From contig CAJTKM010000002.1 of the NCBI GenBank assembly GCA_910576545.1, positions 124,001 to 188,000 of the forward strand: a DNA stretch of 64,000 bases. Reading direction: 5' to 3'. Under the pieces are notes generated by a model. It had not been told where the DNA came from and ran no database searches. It saw nothing but the letters and a program-made list of their open reading frames with translations. Positions 1 to 8,306 of the stretch are shown here, in pieces. Position 1 is the first letter of the stretch; each line of letters starts with the position of its first letter. This stretch comes from Lachnospiraceae bacterium (GTDB taxonomy: Bacteria > Bacillota > Clostridia > Lachnospirales > Anaerotignaceae). The translations under genes and the position numbers were made by a program.

Positions 1-109
1 TCCGCGAACCGATCTTGTAACTTTGATGTGTGGTCAACTCTAATTCGGCTTCCAGCCATGCGTTCAGGTGGTGGCGCGCAATTTCAAGTTGTGATCTCTG
101 TCTTTTCAT
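1..109 (-). CDS. Small head-tail connector, partial (gpW/DUF6148-like)
   Basis: The ATG at 109-107 follows directly after the terminase TAA (112-110). The visible 36 residues include AWLEAELELTTHQSYKIGSR, the signature of small phage connector proteins that join the portal vertex to the tail. The gene leaves the window on its left edge. Position directly after the large terminase matches the equivalent gene at 35762 in the second prophage, whose protein has GQSYKIGTRSVTRADL. Confidence 0.75.
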   Translation of the reverse strand, partial: MKRQRSQLEIARHHLNAWLEAELELTTHQSYKIGSR

Positions 110-1930
110 TTAGGCGATTCCCCCTTTTGTCCTCACCCGCCTGCCGCGCTTTTTGGGCGGCGTTGCGGCGGTTTCCCGCTCCGGCTTCTTCAAGATCGGG
201 TTTGCAATCTCCAGCGCGACGGTCGCATAATTCCGAATGTCTAACGGCTCATTTCGTTTATACCCGTCGTCTTTCAGCCGCCAGACATATTGCGCCCGGC
301 CTTTCTTGTAGGTGACAACCATTTTTTCAGCGGTCAGGCCCCGGAAATATTCTTCCGTATAGCCGCGGCCCTCTTCCGCCGGGAAATGGCAAAAATTCGG
401 CCCCCATTTTTTCACCGCTAACCGCTGATACAATAGCGCCTTTCCTGTATCAACGCCCACGGTGAAAAGGGGGGCTTTTACGATATTTGACGTTGACGGC
501 CTGCCGAAATAGGGGACTTCCGCGCCGCCCTTGCCCTTGATTGCAAACACGCGGCGCGCCGTCCGTTCCTTACAGAATCGGTAAACGTTCGTCGTGAAGT
601 GTCCGCCGGAATCGACGCAAGCGCAAATGATTTTCAGCCGCCGCCCGTCTGCCGTGGTGAACGTCTGCGAAAGAAACGCGTCCAGTTCATTCCATACCGG
701 CTGGCGTTTCAGGTCGCCGTAAATAACCTGATACCGAATACCCCAGCTTTCTTTGTCCGTACCCCATCCGACAACCTCAATTTCAAATCGGTCGTCTTGC
801 ACGTCAACGCCTGCGGTCAGCACCAGCACTTCCTCCGGGACCTCGCACCCGTATTCTTCCCGCCGGTCGTAAAGATCGTCGGTGTCAATCTGCTGGCCCT
901 CTTCCTCCCACGTTTCCCCCATTTCGGTATTGGTCCACGCTTTCAGAAGTTCGATATTGCCTTTTTTCTTCTCTTCGTTCGCGGTTAGAAACTTCTCGAC
1001 GATCTCCCGCCATTCCACAAACAGAGACGCAAGGGCGTTCAGGTGAAAACCCCGAACCTTTCGATCAGGGTATTTCGCAACGAATTTCCCTTTCTGTGAT
1101 TTCTCTTTCCACTCGATTTCACTTGAAATCTTTTTGCAGGCCGGGCAATAATGCCCGATTTCGTCAAGGTTGTTCTTATCAAACCGGATATTGCCCCATG
1201 TCAGCGGCGTAAAGGCCCCGCATACCGGACAAGGCACGTTCCATTCTTCCTGTGTGCTATGCTCAAATTCAACCGCGATTCTCGATGTTTCCTTGATCGT
1301 CGGCGTGCTTACGCAAACCTCTTTTTTATTCCAGAACGTTGCAAGCCGCTTTCCCGCAAGTAAGAGGGGGTCGCCCTCATTGCCTGCGGTCGCCGGGTAT
1401 CGGTCGATTTCGTCCGCAAGCAGAATCCGAATCGGACGGGAAGCAAGGGACGACGGGGAATTTGCGCCCACCATCGTGACATGACCGCCGGGGAAAATCT
1501 TTTGCAAGATCGTGTTTCCGCTGTTCCGGCTCTTATCGTTCACCCGGTCCCGTAGAACCGGCGTGTCCCGCAACATAGGGGAAAGGCGGTCTTTGCTGAA
1601 CGTTTCCGCCATCTGAATTGTCGGTTGCATTACCATGATCGGCGACGGGTCGTAGTGCATATAATAGCCGATAGGATTAAGAATCAATGCGTCGGTTTTC
1701 CCGATCTGCGCCGCCGACATGATAACGATTTTTTGAACGCGCATATCGCAAACCGCGTCCATAATTTCACGCTGATACGGGGCTTTTGAAGTCCTCCAGC
1801 GGCCCGGCTCCGCCGACGATTCAGAGGAAAGGCGGCGGTATTCGTCCGCCCATTCCGAAACTGTCATATCCGGCGGCGGGGCAAGGACGGAAAAAATTTG
1901 CGTGAATAGTTCAACCGTCGCTTTCTTCAT
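110..1930 (-). CDS. Phage terminase large subunit, GpA family
   Basis: DNA-packaging ATPase/nuclease of about 606 aa, the usual length for the lambda GpA/GPA-family. Near residues 71-80 there is a variant Walker A (SAAQIGKTDA), and near 167-174 a Walker B (IRILLADE). A four-cysteine zinc motif (CPVC near 235, CPAC near 264) separates the ATPase from the C-terminal nuclease, where VDVQDDR and VDSGG carry candidate metal-binding acidic residues. It overlaps the small subunit gene by 20 bases, so translation is probably coupled. The basic C-terminus (KKRGRRVRTK) could contact DNA. The homologue at 33896-35746 in the second prophage has the same architecture. Confidence 0.95.
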   Translation of the reverse strand: MKKATVELFTQIFSVLAPPPDMTVSEWADEYRRLSSESSAEPGRWRTSKAPYQREIMDAVCDMRVQKIVIMSAAQIGKTDALILNPIGYYMHYDPSPIMVMQPTIQMAETFSKDRLSPMLRDTPVLRDRVNDKSRNSGNTILQKIFPGGHVTMVGANSPSSLASRPIRILLADEIDRYPATAGNEGDPLLLAGKRLATFWNKKEVCVSTPTIKETSRIAVEFEHSTQEEWNVPCPVCGAFTPLTWGNIRFDKNNLDEIGHYCPACKKISSEIEWKEKSQKGKFVAKYPDRKVRGFHLNALASLFVEWREIVEKFLTANEEKKKGNIELLKAWTNTEMGETWEEEGQQIDTDDLYDRREEYGCEVPEEVLVLTAGVDVQDDRFEIEVVGWGTDKESWGIRYQVIYGDLKRQPVWNELDAFLSQTFTTADGRRLKIICACVDSGGHFTTNVYRFCKERTARRVFAIKGKGGAEVPYFGRPSTSNIVKAPLFTVGVDTGKALLYQRLAVKKWGPNFCHFPAEEGRGYTEEYFRGLTAEKMVVTYKKGRAQYVWRLKDDGYKRNEPLDIRNYATVALEIANPILKKPERETAATPPKKRGRRVRTKGGIA

Positions 1931-2411
1931 CCTTTGCCCTTTCCCCGAACGCCGTTTTGAAATCTGAAAGTTCCATCAAGGCTTCGTCGATGTGATCTTT
2001 CAGCAAGGCGAAAATCTCTGCTTTGTCGGTTTTCTTGCAAAGGACCGGCGCAAGCTTCGACGGAATCGCCATCAAGCGGGATTTGAAATTTACAAGCATA
2101 TCCGTCATGACGGCTTCTATGTCCTCCGCCGCGTGTAGCTTGTTTTCTTTCAACTGCAATTCGTATTCTTCGTTTTTCCGCTTCGCCCGAACCAGTTTTG
2201 CCCGTTCGGTGTTGTAGTCTATTGTTTCTTCACTCTCCGGGTTTCTCTTCCGTAGATAGTTGATATACCGGCGGTTCGTGTCGATCAGGTCATACAGGCC
2301 GGGTCGGACCTCCGCAATCACTTTTTCGTCGCGCAACTGCCGCACCCGGCGTTCGGACACGTCCAAAAACCGGGCAACCGCTTTCACGTCGTAAAGTTTC
2401 AAGCCCCGCAC
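1911..2411 (-). CDS. Terminase small subunit, Nu1-like DNA-binding protein
   Basis: 166-aa protein with an N-terminal helix-turn-helix (AVARFLDVSERRVRQLRDE, about residues 11-29) that recognises packaging sites, followed by a charged helical region (residues 65-105) and a C-terminal helical domain (MLVNFKSRLMAIPSKLAPVL) typical of Nu1/DUF1441-type proteins. It lies just upstream of and overlapping the large subunit. The second prophage encodes the same type at 33373. Confidence 0.88.
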   Translation of the reverse strand: MRGLKLYDVKAVARFLDVSERRVRQLRDEKVIAEVRPGLYDLIDTNRRYINYLRKRNPESEETIDYNTERAKLVRAKRKNEEYELQLKENKLHAAEDIEAVMTDMLVNFKSRLMAIPSKLAPVLCKKTDKAEIFALLKDHIDEALMELSDFKTAFGERAKDEESDG

Positions 2412-2576
2412 CCTCTTTCCGCTCCTGTTTTGGCAACCTCCCCCATACCAAAAACGCCCCCGAAAGCGCGGAAGCGTTCAAAAAAATTTCGTGGCTAAAA
2501 AAACGGCGGGGTCCCGAACCCGCAAGGCTTCGTTCGGGCGCTGAAAGGACCCGCGGCGGGTCGCGCTTCCGGCCCG

Positions 2577-3515
2577 TCAAGCCTCTAATTCCGCGTCGAA
2601 ATCGTCTTGTTCGTCGTTGATCTCTCCCGTTTCCGGGTCAATGTCGAACGCGCCTGATAACTTTTGCTTTGCAAGGTTGTATTTGCGTTCTTCAAGGCGG
2701 ACGCGGCGGCTTTCTAATTCATAGCCCTTTATGGAATCAAGCAGTTTAATAATGCGCCCGTGAATTCTGTTCAACTCCGCTTCCAGCTTCATTGTACGAT
2801 CAAAGGCGCTTGCTTGAATGACTGTCCGGGTTGCTGTGTTGTATGCGGCCTTTTCCAACTCCCGCGCCCGGTCGCCCGTGGTGTCCTGCAAGGCCGCAAT
2901 CTCCCGTTGCAGGCTTTCAAGGCGCTTTTGCTGTTGCTTCGTGGGCGGTTTTCCCTGCTGAACATCCATGTCCCAGCGCAAGGCTTCTTCTTCCGCTTGC
3001 AGGCTTGCCAGCTTTTCAAGCTGTTGATTTAATCGTTCCTGCCCTTTTGGGGTCTGTACCTCGACAACTCGATCAATAAAAAGGCTTCCGCTTTCCGCAC
3101 TCTCCAACTTTGCAATCTTGTTTTGCAAGTCGAATTCTTTTGCTATAAGCAACTGTAATTCGGCAAGCATATTTTTCTTTGTGTCCAGCGTAATTTTCTG
3201 AATATAAACCCGCTGTTCCGTGGTTAAATCCTCCATCCGTACCGCCGAATACGCGCCGTGTGTTTCGGCGTTCCGGTTGCCCGTAGGCGGCCCCGCTCCG
3301 ACGGCGTTCTTGTTCCCCGGCTGTCCTCCGCGCTTCCGGGGCGGCTTTTGGGCTTCAAGGGCCGCGGCCCACGAATCAAGGCTTTTCCATTTTCGGACCT
3401 GTTCGGGCTTCACGCCGCCGACGGCTTCCGCAACCTGTTTCGCCGTCATTTTCCCGCCGGATTCAAGCCATATTTCCCGCGCCTTGTCGCGCTCCGGGCT
3501 TCGATCTCGCGCCAT
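2577..3515 (-). CDS. PBSX-type small terminase-like HTH/coiled-coil protein
   Basis: The N-terminus (ARDRSPERDKAREIWLESGG, then KMTAKQVAEAVGGVKPEQVR) is the helix-turn-helix of PBSX/YqaS-type small terminases. A Gly/Asn-rich linker (GGQPGNKNAVGAGPPTGNRN) follows, then a long coiled coil (about residues 100-280). The start at 3515 is chosen because AAAGGGGGT lies about 9 bases upstream; the reading frame remains open further up without a good site. It is odd to have this and a Nu1-like protein together upstream of one large terminase; one may be a packaging accessory or transcription factor. Confidence 0.8.
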   Translation of the reverse strand: MARDRSPERDKAREIWLESGGKMTAKQVAEAVGGVKPEQVRKWKSLDSWAAALEAQKPPRKRGGQPGNKNAVGAGPPTGNRNAETHGAYSAVRMEDLTTEQRVYIQKITLDTKKNMLAELQLLIAKEFDLQNKIAKLESAESGSLFIDRVVEVQTPKGQERLNQQLEKLASLQAEEEALRWDMDVQQGKPPTKQQQKRLESLQREIAALQDTTGDRARELEKAAYNTATRTVIQASAFDRTMKLEAELNRIHGRIIKLLDSIKGYELESRRVRLEERKYNLAKQKLSGAFDIDPETGEINDEQDDFDAELEA

Positions 3516-3583
3516 GCGCCGCGCACCCCCTTTCGTTTGTTTTTCATTTTCCGATCTGGACGGCTCCGCGGAAGCGCACACAA

Positions 3584-3614
3584 AAACGGACCTCGCAAAA
3601 AGCAAGGTCCGTTT
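3584..3614 (-). terminator. Rho-independent terminator
   Basis: Perfect 10-bp stem (AAACGGACCT at 3584-3593 pairing with 3605-3614) and an 11-base loop. On the minus strand the stem is followed by a T5 run. It separates the sigma-like regulator at 3715 from the packaging genes, which suggests that the late operon starts below it or needs antitermination. Confidence 0.8.
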
Positions 3615-3714
3615 CCGGTCAGCGCCGGGCGGCGGAGAATCGCCCGCCCGAATCGCTGTTTCAATTTTCCACAATAGCCATTATAGCAGAAAAAACGGGC
3701 AATAGGTGGCAATC

Positions 3715-4188
3715 TTATTTTTCAGGAAATTTGAATGTAAAAATTGCTTTATTCGCTGAAAACCAGCTTGTCAGCCGGTCTAAAGCCTTGTCGCGTATGT
3801 TTCGACATTGCCGCGGGCTGTAATTCAGCCGTCCCGAAATCTGTTCCCACGTTGCGCCGTCTAAATAAAACCATGTTACAACCGCTTTTTCATAGTAATT
3901 CAGACGGTCCAGTTCCCGCCCGATAGCGGACCCAACTTCTTCCAGCCGCTTGTTTCGGCGCTGTTTTCCCGCAATCTTCTTTCGGACGTATTCGGGGACA
4001 TTCGCCACCATGTTTTCAACCGGCTTTGAAACCCCGCCTTTCCCATGCGGCAAGCCGTCCATATTGACCGCGCCCAGCGTCGAATAATAGCGGTCGTTCA
4101 AGTCCTCGACGGTCGCATTGTTCATTTGAATTTCTTTGTCAATCGTGCTAAAGAACCGCAAGATTGAAATTACTTTTCCGCGCTTCAT
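3715..4188 (-). CDS. Sigma-70 region 4-like phage late-gene regulator (ArpU/RinA type)
   Basis: 157 aa. The C-terminal half (ATWEQISGRLNYSPRQCRNI, about residues 111-130) is a sigma region 4-like helix-turn-helix, as in ArpU/RinA regulators that switch on packaging and structural genes. It sits directly upstream of the terminase genes, the normal place for such a factor. ATG at 4188 has GGAGGAAC upstream. DNA target not identified. Confidence 0.75.
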   Translation of the reverse strand: MKRGKVISILRFFSTIDKEIQMNNATVEDLNDRYYSTLGAVNMDGLPHGKGGVSKPVENMVANVPEYVRKKIAGKQRRNKRLEEVGSAIGRELDRLNYYEKAVVTWFYLDGATWEQISGRLNYSPRQCRNIRDKALDRLTSWFSANKAIFTFKFPEK

Positions 4189-4210
4189 GCCCGTTCCTCC
4201 GATTTATGCT

Positions 4211-4543
4211 TTAGGGCGGCTTATATATCCGCCTATAAAACCTTTCCCGCTCGACGCGGTGAATCTCCGCCCGGTATCGCTGTTCTATGGCCCGCGCCCG
4301 GCTCCGCTCCATCTTCCGCCGCCGGACGCGGCTCTCTCTCCCGATTTCCTCCAACTCTTTCCATAGATCGTCCAAAGCTTCAAGGTCAGGTGGGCCGATC
4401 TGCAAAAGAATATTTGAAAACGCCGCCACCGCTTCTTCTATGGCAATTCGCACCCGCTCCGCCCAAATCCGCGCGGCTTCTTTTATCGCTTTCGCTTCCT
4501 CTTCCGTAAATCCGCCGAAAATCAAAACTTTTTCCTGATTCAT
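4211..4543 (-). CDS. Hypothetical helical phage protein
   Basis: About 110 aa, mostly charged helix (EEEAKAIKEAARIWAERVR; RRRKMERSRARAIEQRYRAE). The ATG at 4543 has GAGGG at a workable distance; an in-frame GTG at 4558 overlaps the ParB stop codon (GTGA) and is an alternative start. No family recognised. It may belong to the partition operon. Confidence 0.65.
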   Translation of the reverse strand: MNQEKVLIFGGFTEEEAKAIKEAARIWAERVRIAIEEAVAAFSNILLQIGPPDLEALDDLWKELEEIGRESRVRRRKMERSRARAIEQRYRAEIHRVERERFYRRIYKPP

Positions 4544-4554
4544 CGTCGCGGCCC

Positions 4555-5691
4555 TCACTCTTCCAGCTTGTCAATGGCGATATAAAGGGCTTGAACGTCC
4601 GCCGTCCAGTTCCGCGAACGGTCGAAAGATTCCGCCTTGTCCATGCAGTATTCCAGCAGATTCTTTAATTGCCGTTCGGCGCGGTCAGCGTTCATTTCCT
4701 GATCGTCCGTCTGTTCCGCGCCCGTAGGCGGCGGGGAAGAGGTGGCGGGCGGTTTATCCTGCCCGGCGGTTTCCGGCTGTTCCTCCGGCTCTGTGCGGCC
4801 CTCTGTGGGCGCTTCTGCGGCGGGTGGTATCTTTTCCCACCCGTCCGCTTCCCGCGGCTCTGTGGCGGTCTGTGGCGCGTCCTGCGGGGTCGCTGGCGAT
4901 TCCTCCCGCTCCGCTTCCGGCTCTTCCGCCGGGACCTCCGCCGCTGGCGGCGTGTCCTGCTTCCGCTCCCGCGCGGCCTTGATTGAAATTTCCCCGGTTT
5001 CCCGGTATTCCTCAAACGCCGCGGTCTGATCTTCCGCCGAAAGCCCGGACAGTTCATACGCGGTCGAAATGTTTATGCGGTCCGCTTTCAATTCCTCCAT
5101 GAACGCCGGGCAAAGATTCCGGGTGATCGCGTCGAACCGCCCGATTTGCGCCGGGCTGGTGTTCAAGGTCTGTGCAACAAGCTTCCGCATATCGCCGGGC
5201 AATTTCTCTTGTTGCTTGATTCTCTCCAAAAGCGCGCGGGTCCGGCGGGCTTCCTCGATCTTGTCCCACGCCGTTTTTTCACGCTGGGAGTTCGCCGCAA
5301 TCAGCATAATTTCTTCCCGGATTGCCTGAACCTCCGCGTCCTCTTCGTCCGCTTCAACGGTACACGGTACAAACTCATATTCCGGTTTGCCCTCTTCCAC
5401 AAGGGAAATGCAGGCGGCGCGGCGGCGGTGTCCCGAAATGACCTTGTATTTCCCGCCGCCCAGCGGAACGACGATGAAGTTTTGAAGCACTTTCCCGGCA
5501 AGTTCGATCTTGCTTTTCAGCTCTTCAATGTCGTTCATCGAATAGAAGTTATCTTCCGACGGCACAAGGTCAAAGACGCTTAACCGCTCAATCTCCGCCG
5601 GGCGGCTGGCGGGGGCCGTCTGCCCTCCTCCGCCGGGCGCGGCCCGCTTTGAAGCGTCGTTCAAAATCTGATTCAGATTAAACTTTCCCAC
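4555..5691 (-). CDS. parB: ParB/Spo0J-like partition protein
   Basis: 378 aa. The N-terminal ParB/Srx fold has the arginine patch SGHRRRAACI, the CTP/nick-binding motif of ParB, preceded by the usual segment VPLGGGKYKVI. A helix-turn-helix region follows (LVAQTLNTSPAQIGRFDAI), then a long Pro/Glu-rich linker (PAEEPEAEREESPATPQ and similar) and a C-terminal helical domain likely to dimerise. The GTG start at 5691 overlaps the stop of the upstream gene by one base and has AAAGGGG 8 bases upstream. With ParA at 5910 it should segregate or position phage DNA. No parS site could be defined by eye. Confidence 0.92.
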   Translation of the reverse strand: MGKFNLNQILNDASKRAAPGGGGQTAPASRPAEIERLSVFDLVPSEDNFYSMNDIEELKSKIELAGKVLQNFIVVPLGGGKYKVISGHRRRAACISLVEEGKPEYEFVPCTVEADEEDAEVQAIREEIMLIAANSQREKTAWDKIEEARRTRALLERIKQQEKLPGDMRKLVAQTLNTSPAQIGRFDAITRNLCPAFMEELKADRINISTAYELSGLSAEDQTAAFEEYRETGEISIKAARERKQDTPPAAEVPAEEPEAEREESPATPQDAPQTATEPREADGWEKIPPAAEAPTEGRTEPEEQPETAGQDKPPATSSPPPTGAEQTDDQEMNADRAERQLKNLLEYCMDKAESFDRSRNWTADVQALYIAIDKLEE

Positions 5692-5897
5692 TATGTACGC
5701 CCCTTTCTGTCCGAATCGGACAAGTTCTTTTCTTGTTCGCACTCCCGACACGGATATATCATTTCGTGAAATCCCGGTTTGCTTGATCTGTGAAAAACCC
5801 GCCGCCCGTACTTCAAGCAAATATGCGGTTCTTTTGTCCCCAGCCTTTTTTGCTGTTCTTCCGTCATATTCAGGTTTTTACAGCGATTGCAGTTCAT
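5691..5897 (-). CDS. Small zinc-binding protein between parA and parB
   Basis: 68 aa with MNCNRCKN at the N-terminus, HICLKYG in the middle and YPCRECEQE near the C-terminus, a CxxC...C...CxxC arrangement that probably binds zinc. The stop codon TAG shares one base with the parB start GTG, so the two are translationally coupled. Function unknown. Confidence 0.75.
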   Translation of the reverse strand: MNCNRCKNLNMTEEQQKRLGTKEPHICLKYGRRVFHRSSKPGFHEMIYPCRECEQEKNLSDSDRKGRT

Positions 5898-5909
5898 TCC
5901 CGCGGTCCT

Positions 5910-6689
5910 CTATTTCTTCCCGCGGTCCAGATATTCCCGCACAAATGCGATATAGTCCATAGCGGCCCCGCTCCGGCGGCTGTATTCCGCAATGGGGGAT
6001 TCCGAAAACGTGCTTTCCGCCACCTTTTCGGAATAGCGAATGTGCGTGTCGAAAACCGGGTATTCCGGCTGGCTCCGCAACCACTCTTCCCCCTGCCGGT
6101 CCGCGTCCGTCCGCTGAAAGCACGTAATCAGGCAACCGGCCAGCCGCAAGCGGGGGTTCCAGTCTGCGCGGGTGTCCTCGATCTGCTCTTTCAGTTCTTC
6201 CAGCCCGTCAAAGGCGTATTTGTCAATCTTGATCGGAATAATCACGTCGTCGGAAGCGACAAGGGCGTTGATCGTCGAAATGTTTATATCGGGGGCGTTG
6301 TCGATAATGCAGAAATCATAAAAGCTTTCCGCCGCAATGGTGTTCAGCGCGTCCCGCAACCGGGTTTGCTGGGGGCGGGCGCTGGTGTCCAGCATGACCT
6401 CCAAATTCGCCCGAATCAAGGACATATTCGCGGGCATTACGTCGATCATGTCGAACCGGGTTTTCTTGATAACCTCCCACGGGTCCAGCCGCCGGGCGGT
6501 CAGAACGTCCGAAATGCTCTTGTCGTCGTAGCTGTGGACCCCGAACGTCTTTGACGTGTTGCCCTGCTTGTCGTTGTCGATCAGCAAAATGCGCTTTCCG
6601 TGGTAGGTTGCCAGAATGTGCGCCATGCTCCCGGCGGTAAGGGTTTTCGCAACGCCGCCTTTCAGGTTGATAACCGAAATTGTTTTCAC
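5910..6689 (-). CDS. parA: ParA-family partition ATPase
   Basis: 259 aa. Deviant Walker A (LKGGVAKT, residues 9-16) with the signature lysine, Walker A' region (LLIDNDKQGNTSK) and Walker B (DFCIIDNAPDI). The length and lack of an N-terminal HTH match type Ib/chromosomal-like ParA. It precedes the zinc protein and ParB. Partition genes are usual in phage-plasmids, so the element may replicate extrachromosomally for part of its life. Confidence 0.93.
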   Translation of the reverse strand: MKTISVINLKGGVAKTLTAGSMAHILATYHGKRILLIDNDKQGNTSKTFGVHSYDDKSISDVLTARRLDPWEVIKKTRFDMIDVMPANMSLIRANLEVMLDTSARPQQTRLRDALNTIAAESFYDFCIIDNAPDINISTINALVASDDVIIPIKIDKYAFDGLEELKEQIEDTRADWNPRLRLAGCLITCFQRTDADRQGEEWLRSQPEYPVFDTHIRYSEKVAESTFSESPIAEYSRRSGAAMDYIAFVREYLDRGKK

Positions 6690-6737
6690 CGTGTAAAACC
6701 TCCTATTCTGATTTTGACCCGCTCGACGGGGCGGTTT

Positions 6738-7025
6738 TTACCAATAGTACGGAATTGTGATGTTCAATTTGTTCGGCGGCTCTTTGCCGTCCAGCACAAT
6801 CCGTCCTTTATCGAACGTTCCGATTTTTTCGCCGTTCATATGGATTTCGCCGGGTCCGATCTTCATTCCGAAATACGGGCAACATTGTTCGACGCACGTT
6901 CCCCAGCTATGCCCGCGGGGGATTCTGTCGGGCCGCTTGCATACCGGCTCGAATTGGACCCCCGAACCGCCTTTGTAGCCAAACGACATATATTTGCAGG
7001 CAGTTTGAAACTCTCCGAATTCCAT
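6738..7025 (-). CDS. Hypothetical cysteine-containing phage protein
   Basis: 95 aa with four cysteines (ACKYMS, VCKRPD, GTCVEQCCPYFG) and an N-terminal FGEFQTACKYMSFGYKGG segment. No family recognised. It sits between parA and a 65-aa gene in the same operon. Confidence 0.65.
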   Translation of the reverse strand: MEFGEFQTACKYMSFGYKGGSGVQFEPVCKRPDRIPRGHSWGTCVEQCCPYFGMKIGPGEIHMNGEKIGTFDKGRIVLDGKEPPNKLNITIPYYW

Positions 7026-7038
7026 TCCTGAACCCCCG

Positions 7039-7236
7039 TTATTCGGCGGCGGTCCCGTCCTGTTGCGGGTCCTTGTTATTGCCGTGAATCATCGCGGCAA
7101 GGTAAGCTTGCGTCAGCTTCAAGGCTTCTTCCATCGTCGCGCCTGCCGCTATGGTTGCCCGGAAAAAAATCAAGGCCATTTCTGCAACTGCGCCGATCTG
7201 ATTTTTCATCAGTTCAACCATTTCTTTTTGCCCCAT
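7039..7236 (-). CDS. Hypothetical 65-aa protein
   Basis: MGQKEMVELMKNQIGAVAEM at the start, then a hydrophobic helix (ALIFFRATIAAGATMEEA). The ATG at 7236-7234 overlaps the TAA of the radical SAM gene (TAATG), so expression is coupled. Function unknown. Confidence 0.65.
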   Translation of the reverse strand: MGQKEMVELMKNQIGAVAEMALIFFRATIAAGATMEEALKLTQAYLAAMIHGNNKDPQQDGTAAE

Positions 7237-7979
7237 TATGTTCCCCTCGCTTTCTCCATTTCGGCGCGCAAGTCCTCTTTGATGTAATAGGCGCGCCCAT
7301 GCTCCCGGCAAAGGCGTTCGGCTTCCTCCCCAAACGCTGCCCAGCCGCCTGCCTTGACGATCTCCGCCGGGGGCGCGGCGTGATTCAGCTTGCCGATCTT
7401 GAAAAGGTCGATATACCAGCCGTTCTGAATCAGATTGAAAACGGCGTTCGGATAAAGGACGGGTTCGCATGATACCCACGTATTCACGCCGTTATATTTC
7501 GCCCGTTCCAGTGTCGCCAGCCGCTCCGCTGTTGGCGCGGCTTTCGGTTCCTCCGCCGCCGGGTGAAAGAGGTTGTCCGTTGTGAACGTAACCCCGAAAT
7601 GATCGCCGGAATCCAGCAAATCAAAATCCCGCCGGGCGCGGTCCCCGCCCTTTGTCAGAATCCGAACGCGATTCCCGCTTTCCTTGATTGCCTGAATGAC
7701 CGCACGCGTTGGCGTGGTGTCGATTTCGGCGGGGTATGGGTCGCACGTGAAGCAAAGAAAGATCGTTTTCCCGCTGATCTTCTCCCGCTCCAACTGCCGC
7801 CGGACCTCTTCGACGATACCGGGCCGGGGCCGGACCTCCGCGAATTCCTCCCGGCCCCTATGCAGGACGGCTGGGGCGTAGCAGTAGGAACAACCGTGAT
7901 TGCACCCGGTATAGATGTTCACCGCAAGTTCCCCATATTCACGGGCGCGCCCGCGGGGTTCGTAGATCGGTTTATTCAC
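7236..7979 (-). CDS. Radical SAM protein, spore photoproduct lyase-like family
   Basis: 247 aa. Residues about 25-32 hold the iron-sulfur motif CNHGCSYCY (CxxxCxxC) that cleaves S-adenosylmethionine. The start (GTG) has AAGGAGG at good distance. The surrounding features (LAVNIYTGCNHGC, IFLCFTCDPYP, RILTKGGDRARRD, TFTTDNL) match the SplB-like/DUF5131-like phage radical SAM proteins. Substrate unknown: nucleic acid modification or repair is a reasonable guess because DNA methyltransferases lie 2 kb upstream. It overlaps a 34-aa gene upstream and a 65-aa gene downstream. Confidence 0.85.
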   Translation of the reverse strand: MNKPIYEPRGRAREYGELAVNIYTGCNHGCSYCYAPAVLHRGREEFAEVRPRPGIVEEVRRQLEREKISGKTIFLCFTCDPYPAEIDTTPTRAVIQAIKESGNRVRILTKGGDRARRDFDLLDSGDHFGVTFTTDNLFHPAAEEPKAAPTAERLATLERAKYNGVNTWVSCEPVLYPNAVFNLIQNGWYIDLFKIGKLNHAAPPAEIVKAGGWAAFGEEAERLCREHGRAYYIKEDLRAEMEKARGT

Positions 7980-8076
7980 GTCGTTTTCCCTCCTTTTCCA
8001 ATTCTTCCCTAATCTTTTTCAATTCTTTTGCGATTTCCTGTAAGGCTTCAAGAACCTGCGTGTCATAATAGGCCAT
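7972..8076 (-). CDS. 34-aa charged helical peptide
   Basis: Starts MAYYDTQVLEALQEIAKELK and continues as a lysine/glutamate helix. It has an excellent ribosome binding site (AGAGGGG, 7 bases upstream) and its stop overlaps the start of the radical SAM gene by 8 bases, so it is likely translated as the leader of that gene. Function unknown; similar short coiled peptides are common in phage operons. Confidence 0.6.
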   Translation of the reverse strand: MAYYDTQVLEALQEIAKELKKIREELEKEGKRRE

Positions 8077-8078
8077 GT

Positions 8079-8306
8079 TTACCCCTCTTTCGTCCTTTCG
8101 ATCACCCGCGCGGCTTCATCCCCGTTCCATTCCACGGAATACCGGGTTTCGCAAGGCTTGTCCCGCCGAAACAGGCGCTTTATATTGTTTCGGCACTCAT
8201 ACCGCGCAAAAACCCGCGTTTGCCAGCCTTGATCTATCTGTATTTCGCTGGGCGTATTTACCCGCCCGCAAACCGGGCATTTCGTTTTAAGGCTGTTCAG
8301 ATTCAT
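8079..8306 (-). CDS. Zinc-finger-like hypothetical protein
   Basis: 75 aa, MNLNSLKTKCPVCGRVNTPS at the start then ARYECRNN and KPCETRYSVEW, giving four cysteines in a zinc-ribbon pattern. The ATG at 8306 overlaps the upstream TGA (ATGA). The longer frame above it is the other strand register of the upstream gene and is not used. Confidence 0.7.
   Translation of the reverse strand: MNLNSLKTKCPVCGRVNTPSEIQIDQGWQTRVFARYECRNNIKRLFRRDKPCETRYSVEWNGDEAARVIERTKEG

Noticed and set aside
2290..2580. 96-aa minus frame between the two small terminases
   Set aside because: Overlaps both flanking genes and has no ribosome binding site or recognisable features.
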